A stretch of 64,000 nt of DNA from UBA4085 sp964556755. Lineage in GTDB: Bacteria; Acidobacteriota; Aminicenantia; Aminicenantales; UBA4085. Numbering within the stretch: the first letter of the stretch is position 1; every line of letters starts with the position of its first letter. The position numbers and the translations under genes are program-made. Shown piece by piece: positions 1 to 9,585 of the stretch. The notes beneath the pieces were generated by a model. That model was not told the DNA's origin, did no database searches, and saw nothing but the letters and a program-made list of their open reading frames with translations. The stretch covers positions 62,001 through 126,000 of the forward strand of contig CAZKXI010000006.1 in NCBI GenBank assembly GCA_964556755.1. Direction: 5' to 3'.

Positions 1-602
1 CCATTGAGGCAAGCCAAGTGCAGGGCCGTGCTGCCGTGGTCATCCCTGTCATCGACGAGCGCTCCGGCGGCCAGCAGCCGCCCGACGATCTCGGACCGCC
101 CCTCGCCGGCGGCCGTCAGGAGCGGCGTGTCGCCCGATCCATCCCGGATGTCGAGCCGCGCTCCGGCCGCCAAGAGCCGTTCGACGAGCCCGCTCCGGCC
201 GCCGCGGACGGCCATGTGGAGCGGCGTCATGCCCATGGCGTTGCCGTGAGCATTGACGTCGGCCCCGAGGTCGAGGAGGCGATCCGCCCATTCCTCCAAG
301 CCGCCGAAGACGGCGAAATCCAGGGGTCTCAGCCCGTTCCCGTCGGGCTTCTCGATATCGGCCCCGCGCTCCAGGAGGTAGGCGAAGATCTCCCCGCTTT
401 TCGACATGATCGACTGGGCCAGGGGAGTCTGGCCCCTCTCCCCGGGCGAGTTCAGCCGGGATGGATCCGCGGCCAGCAGGGCCTTGACGGCGGCCAGGTC
501 GCCCTTCTGGACGGCATCATGAATCGTCTGGGCGGCGCCGGGCTGGGGCAGAGAAGCGAAAACAAGAAAAGCCAAAGCCGTCACTCCCGCGCGCTGGATC
601 AT
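1..602 (-). CDS. Secreted ankyrin-repeat protein (3' end outside window)
   Basis: The reverse strand reads without a stop from an ATG at 602 to the window edge, giving about 200 residues of an incomplete protein. Residues 1-25 form a signal peptide (hydrophobic VTALAFLVFASL, then GAAQ), so the product should be exported. From about residue 27 there are tandem 33-residue ankyrin repeats, seen as repeated G-x-TPL and LL-x-x-GAD/GAR/GAL patterns (for example GMTPLHMAVRGG and GSTALHLACLN). Ankyrin repeats bind protein partners; nothing here identifies the partner. The gene diverges from the KAS III-like gene. The opposite strand is also open across it, but only this frame shows a signal peptide and repeat periodicity. 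Confidence 0.85.
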   Translation of the reverse strand, partial: MIQRAGVTALAFLVFASLPQPGAAQTIHDAVQKGDLAAVKALLAADPSRLNSPGERGQTPLAQSIMSKSGEIFAYLLERGADIEKPDGNGLRPLDFAVFGGLEEWADRLLDLGADVNAHGNAMGMTPLHMAVRGGRSGLVERLLAAGARLDIRDGSGDTPLLTAAGEGRSEIVGRLLAAGALVDDRDDHGSTALHLACLN

Positions 603-746
603 GGGGCACCTCCTGCTCCCCTATGGTACGCTTTATCTGGGCTAAAGCGCACTGTCCGCCCCAATCCGAGCCGAGGGATCCTGCGCCTCCCGACGACCCG
701 AAGAGGAGAGCCTTCGGGGGCCTTGTTTTGGGAAGGCAAATCGGTC

Positions 747-1862
747 ATGATAACCGTCGAATCTCAGAAAAGGTTGAAGGCATTGAGCGTCAAGCCGCGT
801 TCGGTCATCATCGGTTCGGGCTCCTGCATCCCGGAGCGCCGGGCTTCCAACGCCTCGTTCCTGGGGGCCGAGTTCTACGACGCCTCCGGGGCCAGGCTGG
901 CCAAGTCCAACCAGGAGACGATAAGCAAGCTGGAGGAGATCACCGGCATCGCCGAGCGGCGCTACGCCGCGGACGGCCAGAACGCCTCCGATCTGGCCGC
1001 CCTGGCCGCCGAGGACGCCCTGGCCAGCTCCGGCGTCGACCGGGAGAGCCTCGACTACCTCATCGTGGCTCACGATTTCGGAGATGTTCGGGCCGACAAT
1101 CCCCGCTCCGATTTCGTGCCCAGCCTGGCGGCCCGGATCAAGCACCGCTTGGGCATCGTCAATCCCAAGACCGTCGCTTACGATCTGGCCTTCGGCTGCC
1201 CGGGCTGGCTGCAGGGGATCATCCAGGCCGACTACTACCTGCGATCCGGGAGCGTCCGGCGGGCCATGGTCATCGGGACCGAGACCCTCTCCCGCGTCTC
1301 CGACCCGCATGACCGCGACTCCATGATCTATGCCGACGGGGCCGGGGCGACGATCCTGGAAGCCGTCGAGAGCGAGCGGCCGGTCGGCATCCTATCCCAC
1401 GCCGTCCGCTCGGACACCATCGACCACGCTTACATGCTCTGGATGCAGAAGTCCTATGGCCCTTCCGGCGACGACCGCTTGTATCTCAAGATGGACGGCC
1501 ACAAGCTCTACGAGTACGCCCTCAAGACGGTCCCCCTGGTGCTCCTGGAGTGCCTGGAGGAAGCCGGCCTCAAGCTCGGCGATATCCGCAAGGTCCTCAT
1601 CCACCAGGCCAACGAGAAGATGGACGAGGCCATCCTGAAGCGGGCCTTCAAGCTGGCCGGGATCGCCGAGCCGCCGGCCGACATCATGCCCATGACCATC
1701 GGCTGGCTGGGCAACAGCTCGGTGGCCACCCTGCCGACGCTCTACGACCTCATGGCCAAGGGCCGGCTGGACGGGCACCCCCTGCCGCACGGAGCCGACA
1801 TCCTCTTCGCCTCGGTCGGCGCCGGCATGAACATCAACGCCGTGGCTTACCGCCTGCCCTAG
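747..1862 (+). CDS. 3-oxoacyl-ACP synthase III (KAS III)-like thiolase-fold enzyme
   Basis: The protein has 371 residues, a typical length for FabH-like enzymes, which condense an acyl-CoA starter with malonyl-ACP. The catalytic triad is readable: Cys151 in AFGCPGW, His286 in IHQANEK and Asn323 in GWLGNSS. The glycine-rich GAGATI region is also present. The chosen ATG at 747 has GGAAGG about 10 nt upstream. The same frame is open far upstream, but that part overlaps the antisense ankyrin gene and has no KAS similarity. No acyl carrier or fab genes are adjacent, so it may be a stand-alone starter synthase or a secondary-metabolite or HMG-CoA-synthase-like relative rather than the main FabH. 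Confidence 0.88.
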   Translation: MITVESQKRLKALSVKPRSVIIGSGSCIPERRASNASFLGAEFYDASGARLAKSNQETISKLEEITGIAERRYAADGQNASDLAALAAEDALASSGVDRESLDYLIVAHDFGDVRADNPRSDFVPSLAARIKHRLGIVNPKTVAYDLAFGCPGWLQGIIQADYYLRSGSVRRAMVIGTETLSRVSDPHDRDSMIYADGAGATILEAVESERPVGILSHAVRSDTIDHAYMLWMQKSYGPSGDDRLYLKMDGHKLYEYALKTVPLVLLECLEEAGLKLGDIRKVLIHQANEKMDEAILKRAFKLAGIAEPPADIMPMTIGWLGNSSVATLPTLYDLMAKGRLDGHPLPHGADILFASVGAGMNINAVAYRLP

Positions 1863-1969
1863 CCGCGGCGGGCGCCGTCGCGGTCATCGGGCCGGATGAT
1901 GCCGCAGATAGGAAATCGGCCCGAAATCTGCTATCTTGGGGGGCCGATCCTCCCGATAGGAGCACGCCC

Positions 1970-2455
<486 letters not shown>

Positions 2456-2476
2456 GCCGGCTCGCCTGCTCCCTCT

Positions 2477-3490
2477 TCAGGCCAGGGCCGCTTCGGCCAT
2501 GGCCGCCACGTTGCGGGGCGGGACGTTGGGCAGCAGCGCCTCGTGGCTGGGGCTGCAGATCCAGCGCGGCCCGAAAAGCCCCCGCAGGCGGCCGACCTCG
2601 GCTTTGACCTCTTCCGGCGTCCCATTGACCAGCAGGTCCTGCGTATCGACGCCGCCCAGGAAGGCGATCTTCCCCCCGAACTCGGCCGCCAGCCGCTCGG
2701 CTTCCATCCTCCCGGCCCGGGCCTGGAGCGGGTGCAGGCACTCCACGCCCGCCTCGATCAGCCTGGGGATGACCCGGTAGATGGATCCGCAGGAGTGGAG
2801 GATGACCTGGTATCCCGCGGCGTGGGCTTGATCGGTCAGCCGCCGGAACCAGGGCAGGACGAAGGCGTCGAAATGACGGGGGCTGATGAGGCAGTCGATC
2901 TGGGTGCCGAAGTCGTTGCCGAAGAAATAGCCGTCCATCAGCGACCCGGCCGCGGCGAAGAACCGCCGGTTGGCTTCCAGGTAGAACTCGCAGACCCGAG
3001 CCGTCACCGCATGGATGACTTCGGGGTGGGTCTGCATCTTGATGAAATAGGCTTCCATCCCCAACAGGTCCATGACGTTGTGGAAGAAGGGAGCCCAAAA
3101 CCCGCTGGCCCGGTAGAAGGGCCCGGCGGATTCGAGGTCCGCCAGGCATTCGGAGAAGTCCAGCCAATCGGGGTCCGGCCAGTCGAATCGCTCGACGTCG
3201 GCCGCCGTCTCGGCTGAGGCCAGCGGCCCCGCCTGGCCGTGGAACCGCTTGAACGCGGCGGCGTCGAAGAGGCCGCGCCCCTGCGGATCCCGGTAGCTCG
3301 AGGCCCGGAATTGGGGCGTGATCCAGCGGAGATCGTCGCCCAGCTTCAGCCGCAGATCCTCTTCGCTCCCCGTCCCGAAGTAGGCATGGAGCAGCGGCCA
3401 GGTGTCGGGATGGGGATGGCCGAGCCAGAAGCCCGTCCGGGGCGCGGCCCGGCCGGCGATGATCGCGGCGACGATCTCGCGTCCGGTCAT
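2477..3490 (-). CDS. Uroporphyrinogen decarboxylase-family (MtaA/CmuA-like) protein 1
   Basis: The 337-residue protein has the URO-D fold. It lacks the N-terminal RxPxWxMRQAGR stretch of true HemE, so haem synthesis is unlikely. It keeps the HxC element (LHSCGS) that in MtaA/MtbA/CmuA corrinoid-dependent methyltransferases supplies zinc ligands. The distal Cys of that motif, expected in the GG-x-DTQ loop, is Val here (GGVDTQ). The start overlaps the stop of the GH2 gene by ATGA, so the two are translationally coupled. Together with a second paralogue at 7194-8438 this suggests a role linked to glycan breakdown, possibly methyl-group transfer, but the substrate is unknown. Confidence 0.8.
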   Translation of the reverse strand: MTGREIVAAIIAGRAAPRTGFWLGHPHPDTWPLLHAYFGTGSEEDLRLKLGDDLRWITPQFRASSYRDPQGRGLFDAAAFKRFHGQAGPLASAETAADVERFDWPDPDWLDFSECLADLESAGPFYRASGFWAPFFHNVMDLLGMEAYFIKMQTHPEVIHAVTARVCEFYLEANRRFFAAAGSLMDGYFFGNDFGTQIDCLISPRHFDAFVLPWFRRLTDQAHAAGYQVILHSCGSIYRVIPRLIEAGVECLHPLQARAGRMEAERLAAEFGGKIAFLGGVDTQDLLVNGTPEEVKAEVGRLRGLFGPRWICSPSHEALLPNVPPRNVAAMAEAALA

Positions 3491-6400
3491 GAACCGCTTT
3501 TCCGGGCGACCGCCGCCGCGGCGGTCCGCGGGGCCAGGTGCTTCAAGGCGTTCGCCAGCAGCCGGGCCGCCATCACCGGCTGCAGGCCCGCCGCTTCGTC
3601 CTTGAGCCCGGCCAGCAACGGCAGCCCGAAGAACAGGATCCGGCCCTGGCCCAGCCGGGCCGCCAGGCCGGCCGCGCCGATATTGCGGTCGTGGTCGCGC
3701 CCGTAGCCGATGAAGACCTCGACGTCGCGGCCCTCGACCGCGATGCCCGATGTCCCGTCGACGGGGATCTGATAGTCGCTCTTAAGGGCTTGGTCGGACG
3801 GCAGGCCGTCCAGGACGGGGTGCTTGCGGGCGAAGCACCAGGAGCCCATCCAAGCCGCCCGGGACTCGCCGACCAGGGCCCTGAATTGGAAGGCGCCCGC
3901 CTCGGCCAGCCGCCGGGCGTAGGCCTCCACCGCTTCCGGCCCTTCGGGCAGGACCAGCAGCGAGGCGCCGCGACGGACCCTGGCCAGCACGGCCTCGTCC
4001 AGGGCCACGGGGCGGGCGTAGGCGCCCCACAGCAGGCCCGTCTTGTCGCGGTAGGGCTTGCCCCCGCAATTGACGGCAACCACCCGGCCTCCCGCGACGA
4101 CCTTGATGGCGCTGAACTTGGCGTAGTTGATCTTGCGGCCCGGCACGGTGATGCGCACGACGCCGTCGGGCGCGGCGACGTCAAAGGCCCTTTCGACGGC
4201 CTTGCGGATGCCCCCCGCCGCCGCGGCGATGTCGAAGTCTTGGAGCACGGTCCGGCCGTTGACGGCCACGTCGAAGACGCGCTGGCCCGCCCCGCTCAGG
4301 GTCACCTCGGCGAAGCGGAGGGTGACCCGGGCCGGCCCCTTGGGCAGGCCGTCGAAGGTGAATTCGAGGTTCTCGCGATCGCCCCAGCTTTCCGAGCGGA
4401 ACAGCTCGTCGTCGTCGGTGCCCTCGATCTCCATGGCCGGGTCGATGTCCGGCGAGGTCCAGCCGTAGAGCAGCCGCTCGCCGGCGACGTAGAGGTCGTA
4501 GTCGCGGGCCGAATCGCAGGCTTCGAAGGCGACCGCCGGGAAGAGCGCCTGGAGGGCGGCCAGAGCCTTCGGTCCGGCTCCCAGGACGGCGGCCCGGCTC
4601 GGGAGCGGGGCGGCCGGCCCGGCCGGATCGACGACCGGAACCTCCTCCACCCAGGCCGCCGCCGGCGACCCCTCGACGGCCGCGAAGACGCGGTAGACGC
4701 CCTCGAATTCGAGGGCCGGCGTCTCGATCCCGGCCTTGACCGGATAGACGAAGCGGTCCTTGCGGAAGGCCGGGATGTCGAACGTGCCGAGCTCGGTCCG
4801 GGCGTAGTGCGGGTCCTCCAGCCAGATCCTCATCCGGGCTCCGGCCGGCTGGCCGGTCTCGTTGAGCAGATAGGCGTCCAGGATCGCCCGCTCCCCCAGC
4901 CCGGCCACGGCCGACCGCGGCTTGATGACCGGCCTCAGCGGGGCCATGCGCCGGGCCATGAGCTGGGGATTGCCCTTGAACCGGCGCAGGTTGTCGACCA
5001 GGCCGGAGTGGTTCTCGATCGCGGTCGACTCCCAGCCGCTGACCACCAGGAGGTCGTTGGACTCGGCCAGCTTGGCCGTCTCGAGGACCCGGCCCCAGAA
5101 GTCGTAGGCCTTGTCCCCGACGGCCAGGAAGAGCTTCTCGGCCGAGGGGAAGGCGTCCCGGAAGTCCCAGCGGGCCAGGAACTTCTCGTAGGCGGCCAAA
5201 ACGTCCTCGTGGTCCTCAAGGTCGTAGCTTCGCCCGCCGCGGCGCTTGATCTCGCGGACCAGCCCGGCGTGGTTGTCGGGCGTGCCGGCGCCGAGCATCT
5301 CGCCCCAGGCGACGATCTCCTTGTCGACGAGGCTGCGATGGGTGAAGTCCTCGGGCCCCTTGTAGAGGGCGTCCGTCCAGACGCCGGGCCCGCCCACGGT
5401 GTGCTCGTCGCGCCAGCCCGAGGCGCCGTCGCCGCCGTCGGCCAGGACGGTCTCGTCATAAGGCCTCATCCAGGCTTGATTGGCCGGCGGGATGCCCGAC
5501 TTGAGAAGGACGATCCGGCTGGGGTCCTCGGCGTGGACGCGGCGGAGCAGCCGGGCGATGCGGGGATTGCGCAGGTCCGGATGGATCTCGTTCTGCAGCT
5601 CGTAGGCAGCCAGGGACGGCCGGCTGCGGTTGGCCCGGACCATGCGCAGGATCTTCTCCTCCATGAAGCGCTCGGCGAAGGAGGCGGCCTCGCCCTTGGC
5701 CCCGCTCCAGTCCAGCCGCCCCGCGGGAGATTTGGCGTAGAGAGGGAAGGACTCCCCCAGAGCGGACTGCCCTCCGCCCGGCTCCATGATCCGCAGCAGC
5801 CCGAGTCTGTCCTGGGCGTCGAGGACCTCGGCCCGGCCGATCGCCCGGTGGGAGTGGAGCATGGTCAAGCCGAGCGTCTTGGCCGACCAGACCTCGCGCT
5901 CGGCCAGCTCGGGCGTCGGCCACAGGCCGTTGTATCCCCAGAAGCCCCAGGAGATGGCCGAGACGGGCCGGATGCGGCGGCCGTTGAGCCGCAAGACGGC
6001 GTTCGTCCCCAGGCCATCGGCTTCGATCCAGCGGAAGCCGAAGGAGGTCTCGGCCTGGTCCGTCCAAAGCGCCGGCGGAGCGGGGGAAGCGGCAGCTGTG
6101 ACCGCGGTTGACGCGGGCGCCACGGCCCCGGGGCCGTGGATCCTGGCCCGCAGGGCGTAGAGCTTCGGCGCCTCGAGGTCCCAGAGGGCGGCGGGGGCGG
6201 CCTCGAGGGCATCGGAGGCCTCCAGGCCGGCCCCGGCCGGAATCGCGAAGGGCCGGGTCCGGGAAGCGATCACGGCGCCGCCGGACGGGTCGACGATCTC
6301 GAAAACAAGATCGCCCCGGACCTCCGCGTCGGTCGTGTTGCGGAGGCGGGCGAAGGCCTTGATCTTCCGGGCCTGGGGCGTGTTCAAAGCCCAGGTCTCC

Positions 6401-7116
6401 TCGATGAAGACGGGGTCGTGGGCCGTCATTCGGAGGCCGCCGTCCAATCCGCCGAAGCCGTGGCCGGCGTGGAACGAGGCCGCTCCCCAAGTCAGGAGCT
6501 TCGTGTCGGCCCAATCCAGGCGGCCGCCCGGATTGGTGATCCGGATGGCCAGGAGGTTTCTCTGGCCGGGCAGCACGGCGCCGCTGACGTCGCAGGCAAA
6601 CGGCGTCTCACCGACGATATCGTATCCGACCAGCTTGCCGTTGAGGAAGACCTCGGCCCGCAGCCGCGCCCCCCGGATGTGGAGCCGGACGACCCGGCCG
6701 GAGAAGCGGGGCGGGACGACGATCTCCTTCCACCACCAGGAGACGCCGTGATAGGCCCCGTTGAGCGCGTCGGCGTCGGTCCGCTCGAACCAGTACTCGT
6801 CGCGGTAGGGCCGCCGCCCCGTCTCGCCCCAATAATGCTCCTCGACGGTGGACGGCAGGGTCACGGCGACGCCGGCCGAGCGGTGCAGGACGCTCCAGCC
6901 CCCGGTCGGGATGTTCAGGGGCAGCTTCTTCGGATCAGCCTCGGCGGGCAGGAAGAGCGGATCGGCCTGCCAGGCCGCGTCGCGGTCCAGCCACAGCCGC
7001 CAGCCGATGTCGGCGATCGGCAGCGTCTCCTGGGCCGGAGCCGGCGCCGGCAGAGCGGCCAGGGCCGCGGCCAGAGCCAGTCCGAGGGCGGTCAAGGCGC
7101 GTGATGGGATCGGCAT
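3487..7116 (-). CDS. Exported glycoside hydrolase family 2 enzyme with malectin-like domain
   Basis: This 1209-residue protein begins with a clear signal peptide (ALTALGLALAAALAAL, cleavage near APAQ). An N-terminal jelly-roll/sugar-binding domain is followed by Ig-like and TIM-barrel regions. The acid/base region reads AYELQNEIHP, with the Asn-Glu pair typical of GH2 and related clan A enzymes. Around residues 860-1000 a malectin-like domain is visible (RVTLRFAEV, then RVFDVAVNG, then INYAKFSAIKV), which in other proteins binds carbohydrate. The C-terminal 200 residues resemble a glutamine-amidotransferase-like flanking domain. The ATG has GGAGGA 6 nt upstream and a good promoter. Beta-galactosidase, mannosidase or glucuronidase specificity cannot be decided. 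Confidence 0.85.
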   Translation of the reverse strand: MPIPSRALTALGLALAAALAALPAPAPAQETLPIADIGWRLWLDRDAAWQADPLFLPAEADPKKLPLNIPTGGWSVLHRSAGVAVTLPSTVEEHYWGETGRRPYRDEYWFERTDADALNGAYHGVSWWWKEIVVPPRFSGRVVRLHIRGARLRAEVFLNGKLVGYDIVGETPFACDVSGAVLPGQRNLLAIRITNPGGRLDWADTKLLTWGAASFHAGHGFGGLDGGLRMTAHDPVFIEETWALNTPQARKIKAFARLRNTTDAEVRGDLVFEIVDPSGGAVIASRTRPFAIPAGAGLEASDALEAAPAALWDLEAPKLYALRARIHGPGAVAPASTAVTAAASPAPPALWTDQAETSFGFRWIEADGLGTNAVLRLNGRRIRPVSAISWGFWGYNGLWPTPELAEREVWSAKTLGLTMLHSHRAIGRAEVLDAQDRLGLLRIMEPGGGQSALGESFPLYAKSPAGRLDWSGAKGEAASFAERFMEEKILRMVRANRSRPSLAAYELQNEIHPDLRNPRIARLLRRVHAEDPSRIVLLKSGIPPANQAWMRPYDETVLADGGDGASGWRDEHTVGGPGVWTDALYKGPEDFTHRSLVDKEIVAWGEMLGAGTPDNHAGLVREIKRRGGRSYDLEDHEDVLAAYEKFLARWDFRDAFPSAEKLFLAVGDKAYDFWGRVLETAKLAESNDLLVVSGWESTAIENHSGLVDNLRRFKGNPQLMARRMAPLRPVIKPRSAVAGLGERAILDAYLLNETGQPAGARMRIWLEDPHYARTELGTFDIPAFRKDRFVYPVKAGIETPALEFEGVYRVFAAVEGSPAAAWVEEVPVVDPAGPAAPLPSRAAVLGAGPKALAALQALFPAVAFEACDSARDYDLYVAGERLLYGWTSPDIDPAMEIEGTDDDELFRSESWGDRENLEFTFDGLPKGPARVTLRFAEVTLSGAGQRVFDVAVNGRTVLQDFDIAAAAGGIRKAVERAFDVAAPDGVVRITVPGRKINYAKFSAIKVVAGGRVVAVNCGGKPYRDKTGLLWGAYARPVALDEAVLARVRRGASLLVLPEGPEAVEAYARRLAEAGAFQFRALVGESRAAWMGSWCFARKHPVLDGLPSDQALKSDYQIPVDGTSGIAVEGRDVEVFIGYGRDHDRNIGAAGLAARLGQGRILFFGLPLLAGLKDEAAGLQPVMAARLLANALKHLAPRTAAAAVARKSGS

Positions 7117-7136
7117 GCTCTTCCTCCGGCTCCCGC

Positions 7137-7165
7137 ATTATATCCGCTTTTTCAGGCCCGTGAAA
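7137..7165 (-). promoter_or_regulatory. Sigma70-like promoter for the GH2 gene
   Basis: Read on the reverse strand: TTTCAC, a 17-bp spacer, then a perfect TATAAT. It ends about 20 bp before the GH2 ATG. This suggests the GH2/URO-D pair can be transcribed independently of the thioredoxin/URO-D genes upstream. Confidence 0.6.
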
Positions 7166-7193
7166 TTCGGGCGGGCGGACGCCCGCCGGCGCC

Positions 7194-8438
7194 TCAACGG
7201 AAGTCGCGGACGGCCTCGACCATGGCCGCGATATTCCGCGGCGGCACGTGGGGCATGATGTTGTGGACCTGGTTGAAGACGAATCCGCCGCCGGGGGCGA
7301 AGGTCTCGATCCGGCCGCGGATGTGATCCCGGATCTCCTCCGGCGTCCCCTCCGGAAGGACGCGCTGGGTGTCGCAGCCGCCCCCCCAGAAGCACAGGTC
7401 GCGACCGAACTCCCTCTTCATCCAGGCCGGTTCCATGCCGCGGGCGCTGGTCTGGACGGGATTGATGATCTCGACCCCGATCTCGACGAGGTCGGGCAGG
7501 ATGGCCGCGATCGAGCCGCAGGAGTGGAGGAAGATGCGCAGGCCCGACTCGCGCCGGATCTTGTCGTAGAGGATCTTCTGGCGCGGCTTGAAGACCTCGC
7601 GGTAGAGGCGGGGCGAGATCTCCAGGGCGTTCTGGGACCCGAAGTCGTCGCCCATCTGGATGATGTCGACCAGGCCGTCCACGGCCGGCAGGATTCTGTC
7701 CAGGTTGGCCAGGTGCATCTCCAGCAGCTTGTCGAGGAGAGCCGCCGCCTTGGCCGGGCTCTCGACGAGGTCGACCAGGAACTGCTCCATGGAGCAGAGA
7801 TATTGCCCCCACTCGAGCAGATTGCCGCCGAAGGCGACCATCACGGCGTAGTCGGTCGTCCGGCGCAGGTCGCCGGCCCGCCGGGTGATCTCGGCCAAGT
7901 GGCCGGGGGTGAGCGGCTGGTGATAGGGCGGGCAGGAGAGGGCCGACCAGGTCACCTGGCCCATCAGCTCGGGCAGCCGGTCGAGAGCGGCCGGGTCGCC
8001 GTCCCAATCTCGCAGGGGGAAGCGCGTCTGGCTCAGGTAGAAGGCGCCCCGCGGCATGGCCCCGATCGGAGAGCCGTCAGCGTCCCGTGCGATAGAGCCG
8101 CCGTCACCATCGGGCTCGATGGGCAGAAAGGCCGGGATGCGGGCGGCTTGACCGTCGGGCAGGGTGAAGGGCTTCCAGTCGGCGTCCTCGGTCAGGAAGA
8201 CGCGTCCCAGGTCCACGACGTCGGCATCCCAGTAGTCGAGGACGGCCTGTTCGGGCTGGGCCAGCTGTTGGACGGCGTCGTAGACGTCGATGGACCCGGA
8301 CGCGATCCCGAGGTGTCGCTTGAGCTTGCCGTAGGCGGCCGCCGTGATCCCCGTCGAGCGCATGGCCCCCAGATCGATCGGCACCCGGTCGGGCTCGCGG
8401 TGGTCGATAGCGGCGAGAACTCTCTCCCGGCGGGTCAT
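7194..8438 (-). CDS. Uroporphyrinogen decarboxylase-family (MtaA/CmuA-like) protein 2
   Basis: The protein has 414 residues, longer than paralogue 1, with an N-terminal RERVLAAIDHREPDRVP stretch typical of URO-D-family methyltransferase-type proteins. Both elements of the corrinoid-methyltransferase-type zinc motif are present: HxC in LHSCGS and a distal Cys in GGGCDTQ. The C-terminal FNQVHNIMPHVPPRNI matches the family. It is not HemE because the substrate-binding MRQAGR segment is absent. It starts 17 bp after the double-thioredoxin gene with GGGAGG ahead of the ATG, so the two probably share a transcript. A methyltransferase role, perhaps on methylated sugars or aromatics, is inference. 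Confidence 0.82.
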   Translation of the reverse strand: MTRRERVLAAIDHREPDRVPIDLGAMRSTGITAAAYGKLKRHLGIASGSIDVYDAVQQLAQPEQAVLDYWDADVVDLGRVFLTEDADWKPFTLPDGQAARIPAFLPIEPDGDGGSIARDADGSPIGAMPRGAFYLSQTRFPLRDWDGDPAALDRLPELMGQVTWSALSCPPYHQPLTPGHLAEITRRAGDLRRTTDYAVMVAFGGNLLEWGQYLCSMEQFLVDLVESPAKAAALLDKLLEMHLANLDRILPAVDGLVDIIQMGDDFGSQNALEISPRLYREVFKPRQKILYDKIRRESGLRIFLHSCGSIAAILPDLVEIGVEIINPVQTSARGMEPAWMKREFGRDLCFWGGGCDTQRVLPEGTPEEIRDHIRGRIETFAPGGGFVFNQVHNIMPHVPPRNIAAMVEAVRDFR

Positions 8439-8455
8439 CTCGGCCTCCCGCGATC

Positions 8456-9451
8456 CTACTTCTTGTTGGCCGCCTTGAGGGAAGCCAGCAAAGTCTCGAT
8501 GTCGGCCGGGGTCAGGCCCTTGGCGCCGGCTTTGAGGAAGCCGCCGAAAGCGGCGATCTCGGCATCGCTGGCCGGAAAGCCGGTGTTCTCTCCCGAGTCG
8601 GTGCTGGTCGCGACGGCCTTGCCGTCGGGATCGAGAGCCGCGAACCAGGGGATGCCGGCCTTTTCGGAGGCGGGAAAGGCCTTCTTGCTGTCCATGCCGC
8701 CGGCCATCCGGTCCTGGTCGATCTTAATGTCGACAAAGGCCTTCTTGAGCAGCGCGGCGACCTCGGGCTGGGCCATCCAGGCTTCCAGCCTCTTGCACCA
8801 CCCGCACCAGGGGGCGCCGTAGTGGAGAAAGACGCGGCGGCCGGAGGCCTTGGCCTCGGCCAAACCCTTGTCCAATACGGCCTTGGCCTCGAGGGCCGGC
8901 GCCTTGTGGGCGTTGAGGAAATCGAGGACCTTCTTGGGATCGTGGCCCTGGCCGGACTCGAGGCTGCTCGTCTCCTGGTTGACGACGACGCGCCCGGCCG
9001 CGTCGAGGACGGTCAGGTAGGGAACGCCGCCGCCGGGCTTCTTGAATCCCTCGGCCCCCGCCTTGTACAGATCGGCCAGGTCGATGTTCTTGTCAAATTT
9101 GCCGATATCGACCATGACGACGTCATATTCATAGAGGAGGGTCTTGGCGATGGCCCGGTCCTCCTTGAACAGCTTGTGAAGGAGGCGACACCAGCCGCAC
9201 CAGTTGCCGCCCCACTGGATGAGGACTCGGCGGTTCTCTCGGCCGGCTCGGACGAGGGCGGCGGCGACATCGGCCTTGGCGTCGGCCTTCTCGTCATAGA
9301 TGGGGGCCGCCGGCTGGGCGGCGGGCTTGGGCGCGGCCTGCGGAGCGGCGCCGGCTTGAGTCGCGGGGACCGAGGCGACCTGGGCATAGGCGGCGGCCGG
9401 GATGGCGGCGGCGAACAAGACGACGGCGATCACCGAGGCTCTCTTCTTCAT
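8456..9451 (-). CDS. Exported protein with two thioredoxin-like domains
   Basis: The 331-residue product begins with a signal peptide (VIAVVLFAAAIPAAAYAQ). Two thioredoxin-fold domains follow, each with the redox motif WCGWC: GGNWCGWCRLL in the first half and GAPWCGWCKRL in the second. This suggests a periplasmic disulfide reductase or isomerase, or electron relay. The ATG at 9451 is preferred over one five codons upstream because GAGGAG lies 7 nt before it. It heads a likely two-gene unit with URO-D protein 2. The identical WCGWC motifs suggest internal duplication. Confidence 0.88.
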   Translation of the reverse strand: MKKRASVIAVVLFAAAIPAAAYAQVASVPATQAGAAPQAAPKPAAQPAAPIYDEKADAKADVAAALVRAGRENRRVLIQWGGNWCGWCRLLHKLFKEDRAIAKTLLYEYDVVMVDIGKFDKNIDLADLYKAGAEGFKKPGGGVPYLTVLDAAGRVVVNQETSSLESGQGHDPKKVLDFLNAHKAPALEAKAVLDKGLAEAKASGRRVFLHYGAPWCGWCKRLEAWMAQPEVAALLKKAFVDIKIDQDRMAGGMDSKKAFPASEKAGIPWFAALDPDGKAVATSTDSGENTGFPASDAEIAAFGGFLKAGAKGLTPADIETLLASLKAANKK

Positions 9452-9585
9452 GGCGAGGCTCCTCACTGCGTTTTCCGGGACATCTTACCAGAAATCCGGC
9501 TTCCTCGCCCTTCCGAGCGAGAAGTCTTCGGGACGGGGCCTATTCAACGATCATTCGGGCACGGTCCTCGCCGGGCTCGACGAGA

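Noticed and set aside
18..746. N-terminal extension of the KAS III-like gene
   Set aside because: The frame is open upstream but overlaps the antisense ankyrin gene and has no KAS similarity. A ribosome site exists before the ATG at 747.
3538..6111. An 857-codon open frame opposite the GH2 gene
   Set aside because: GC-driven shadow of a gene with a signal peptide and family motifs; its own translation shows no domain.
2477..8438. Haem biosynthesis gene hemE
   Set aside because: Both URO-D-family proteins lack the substrate-binding MRQAGR segment and have the HxC element of methyltransferase-type members.
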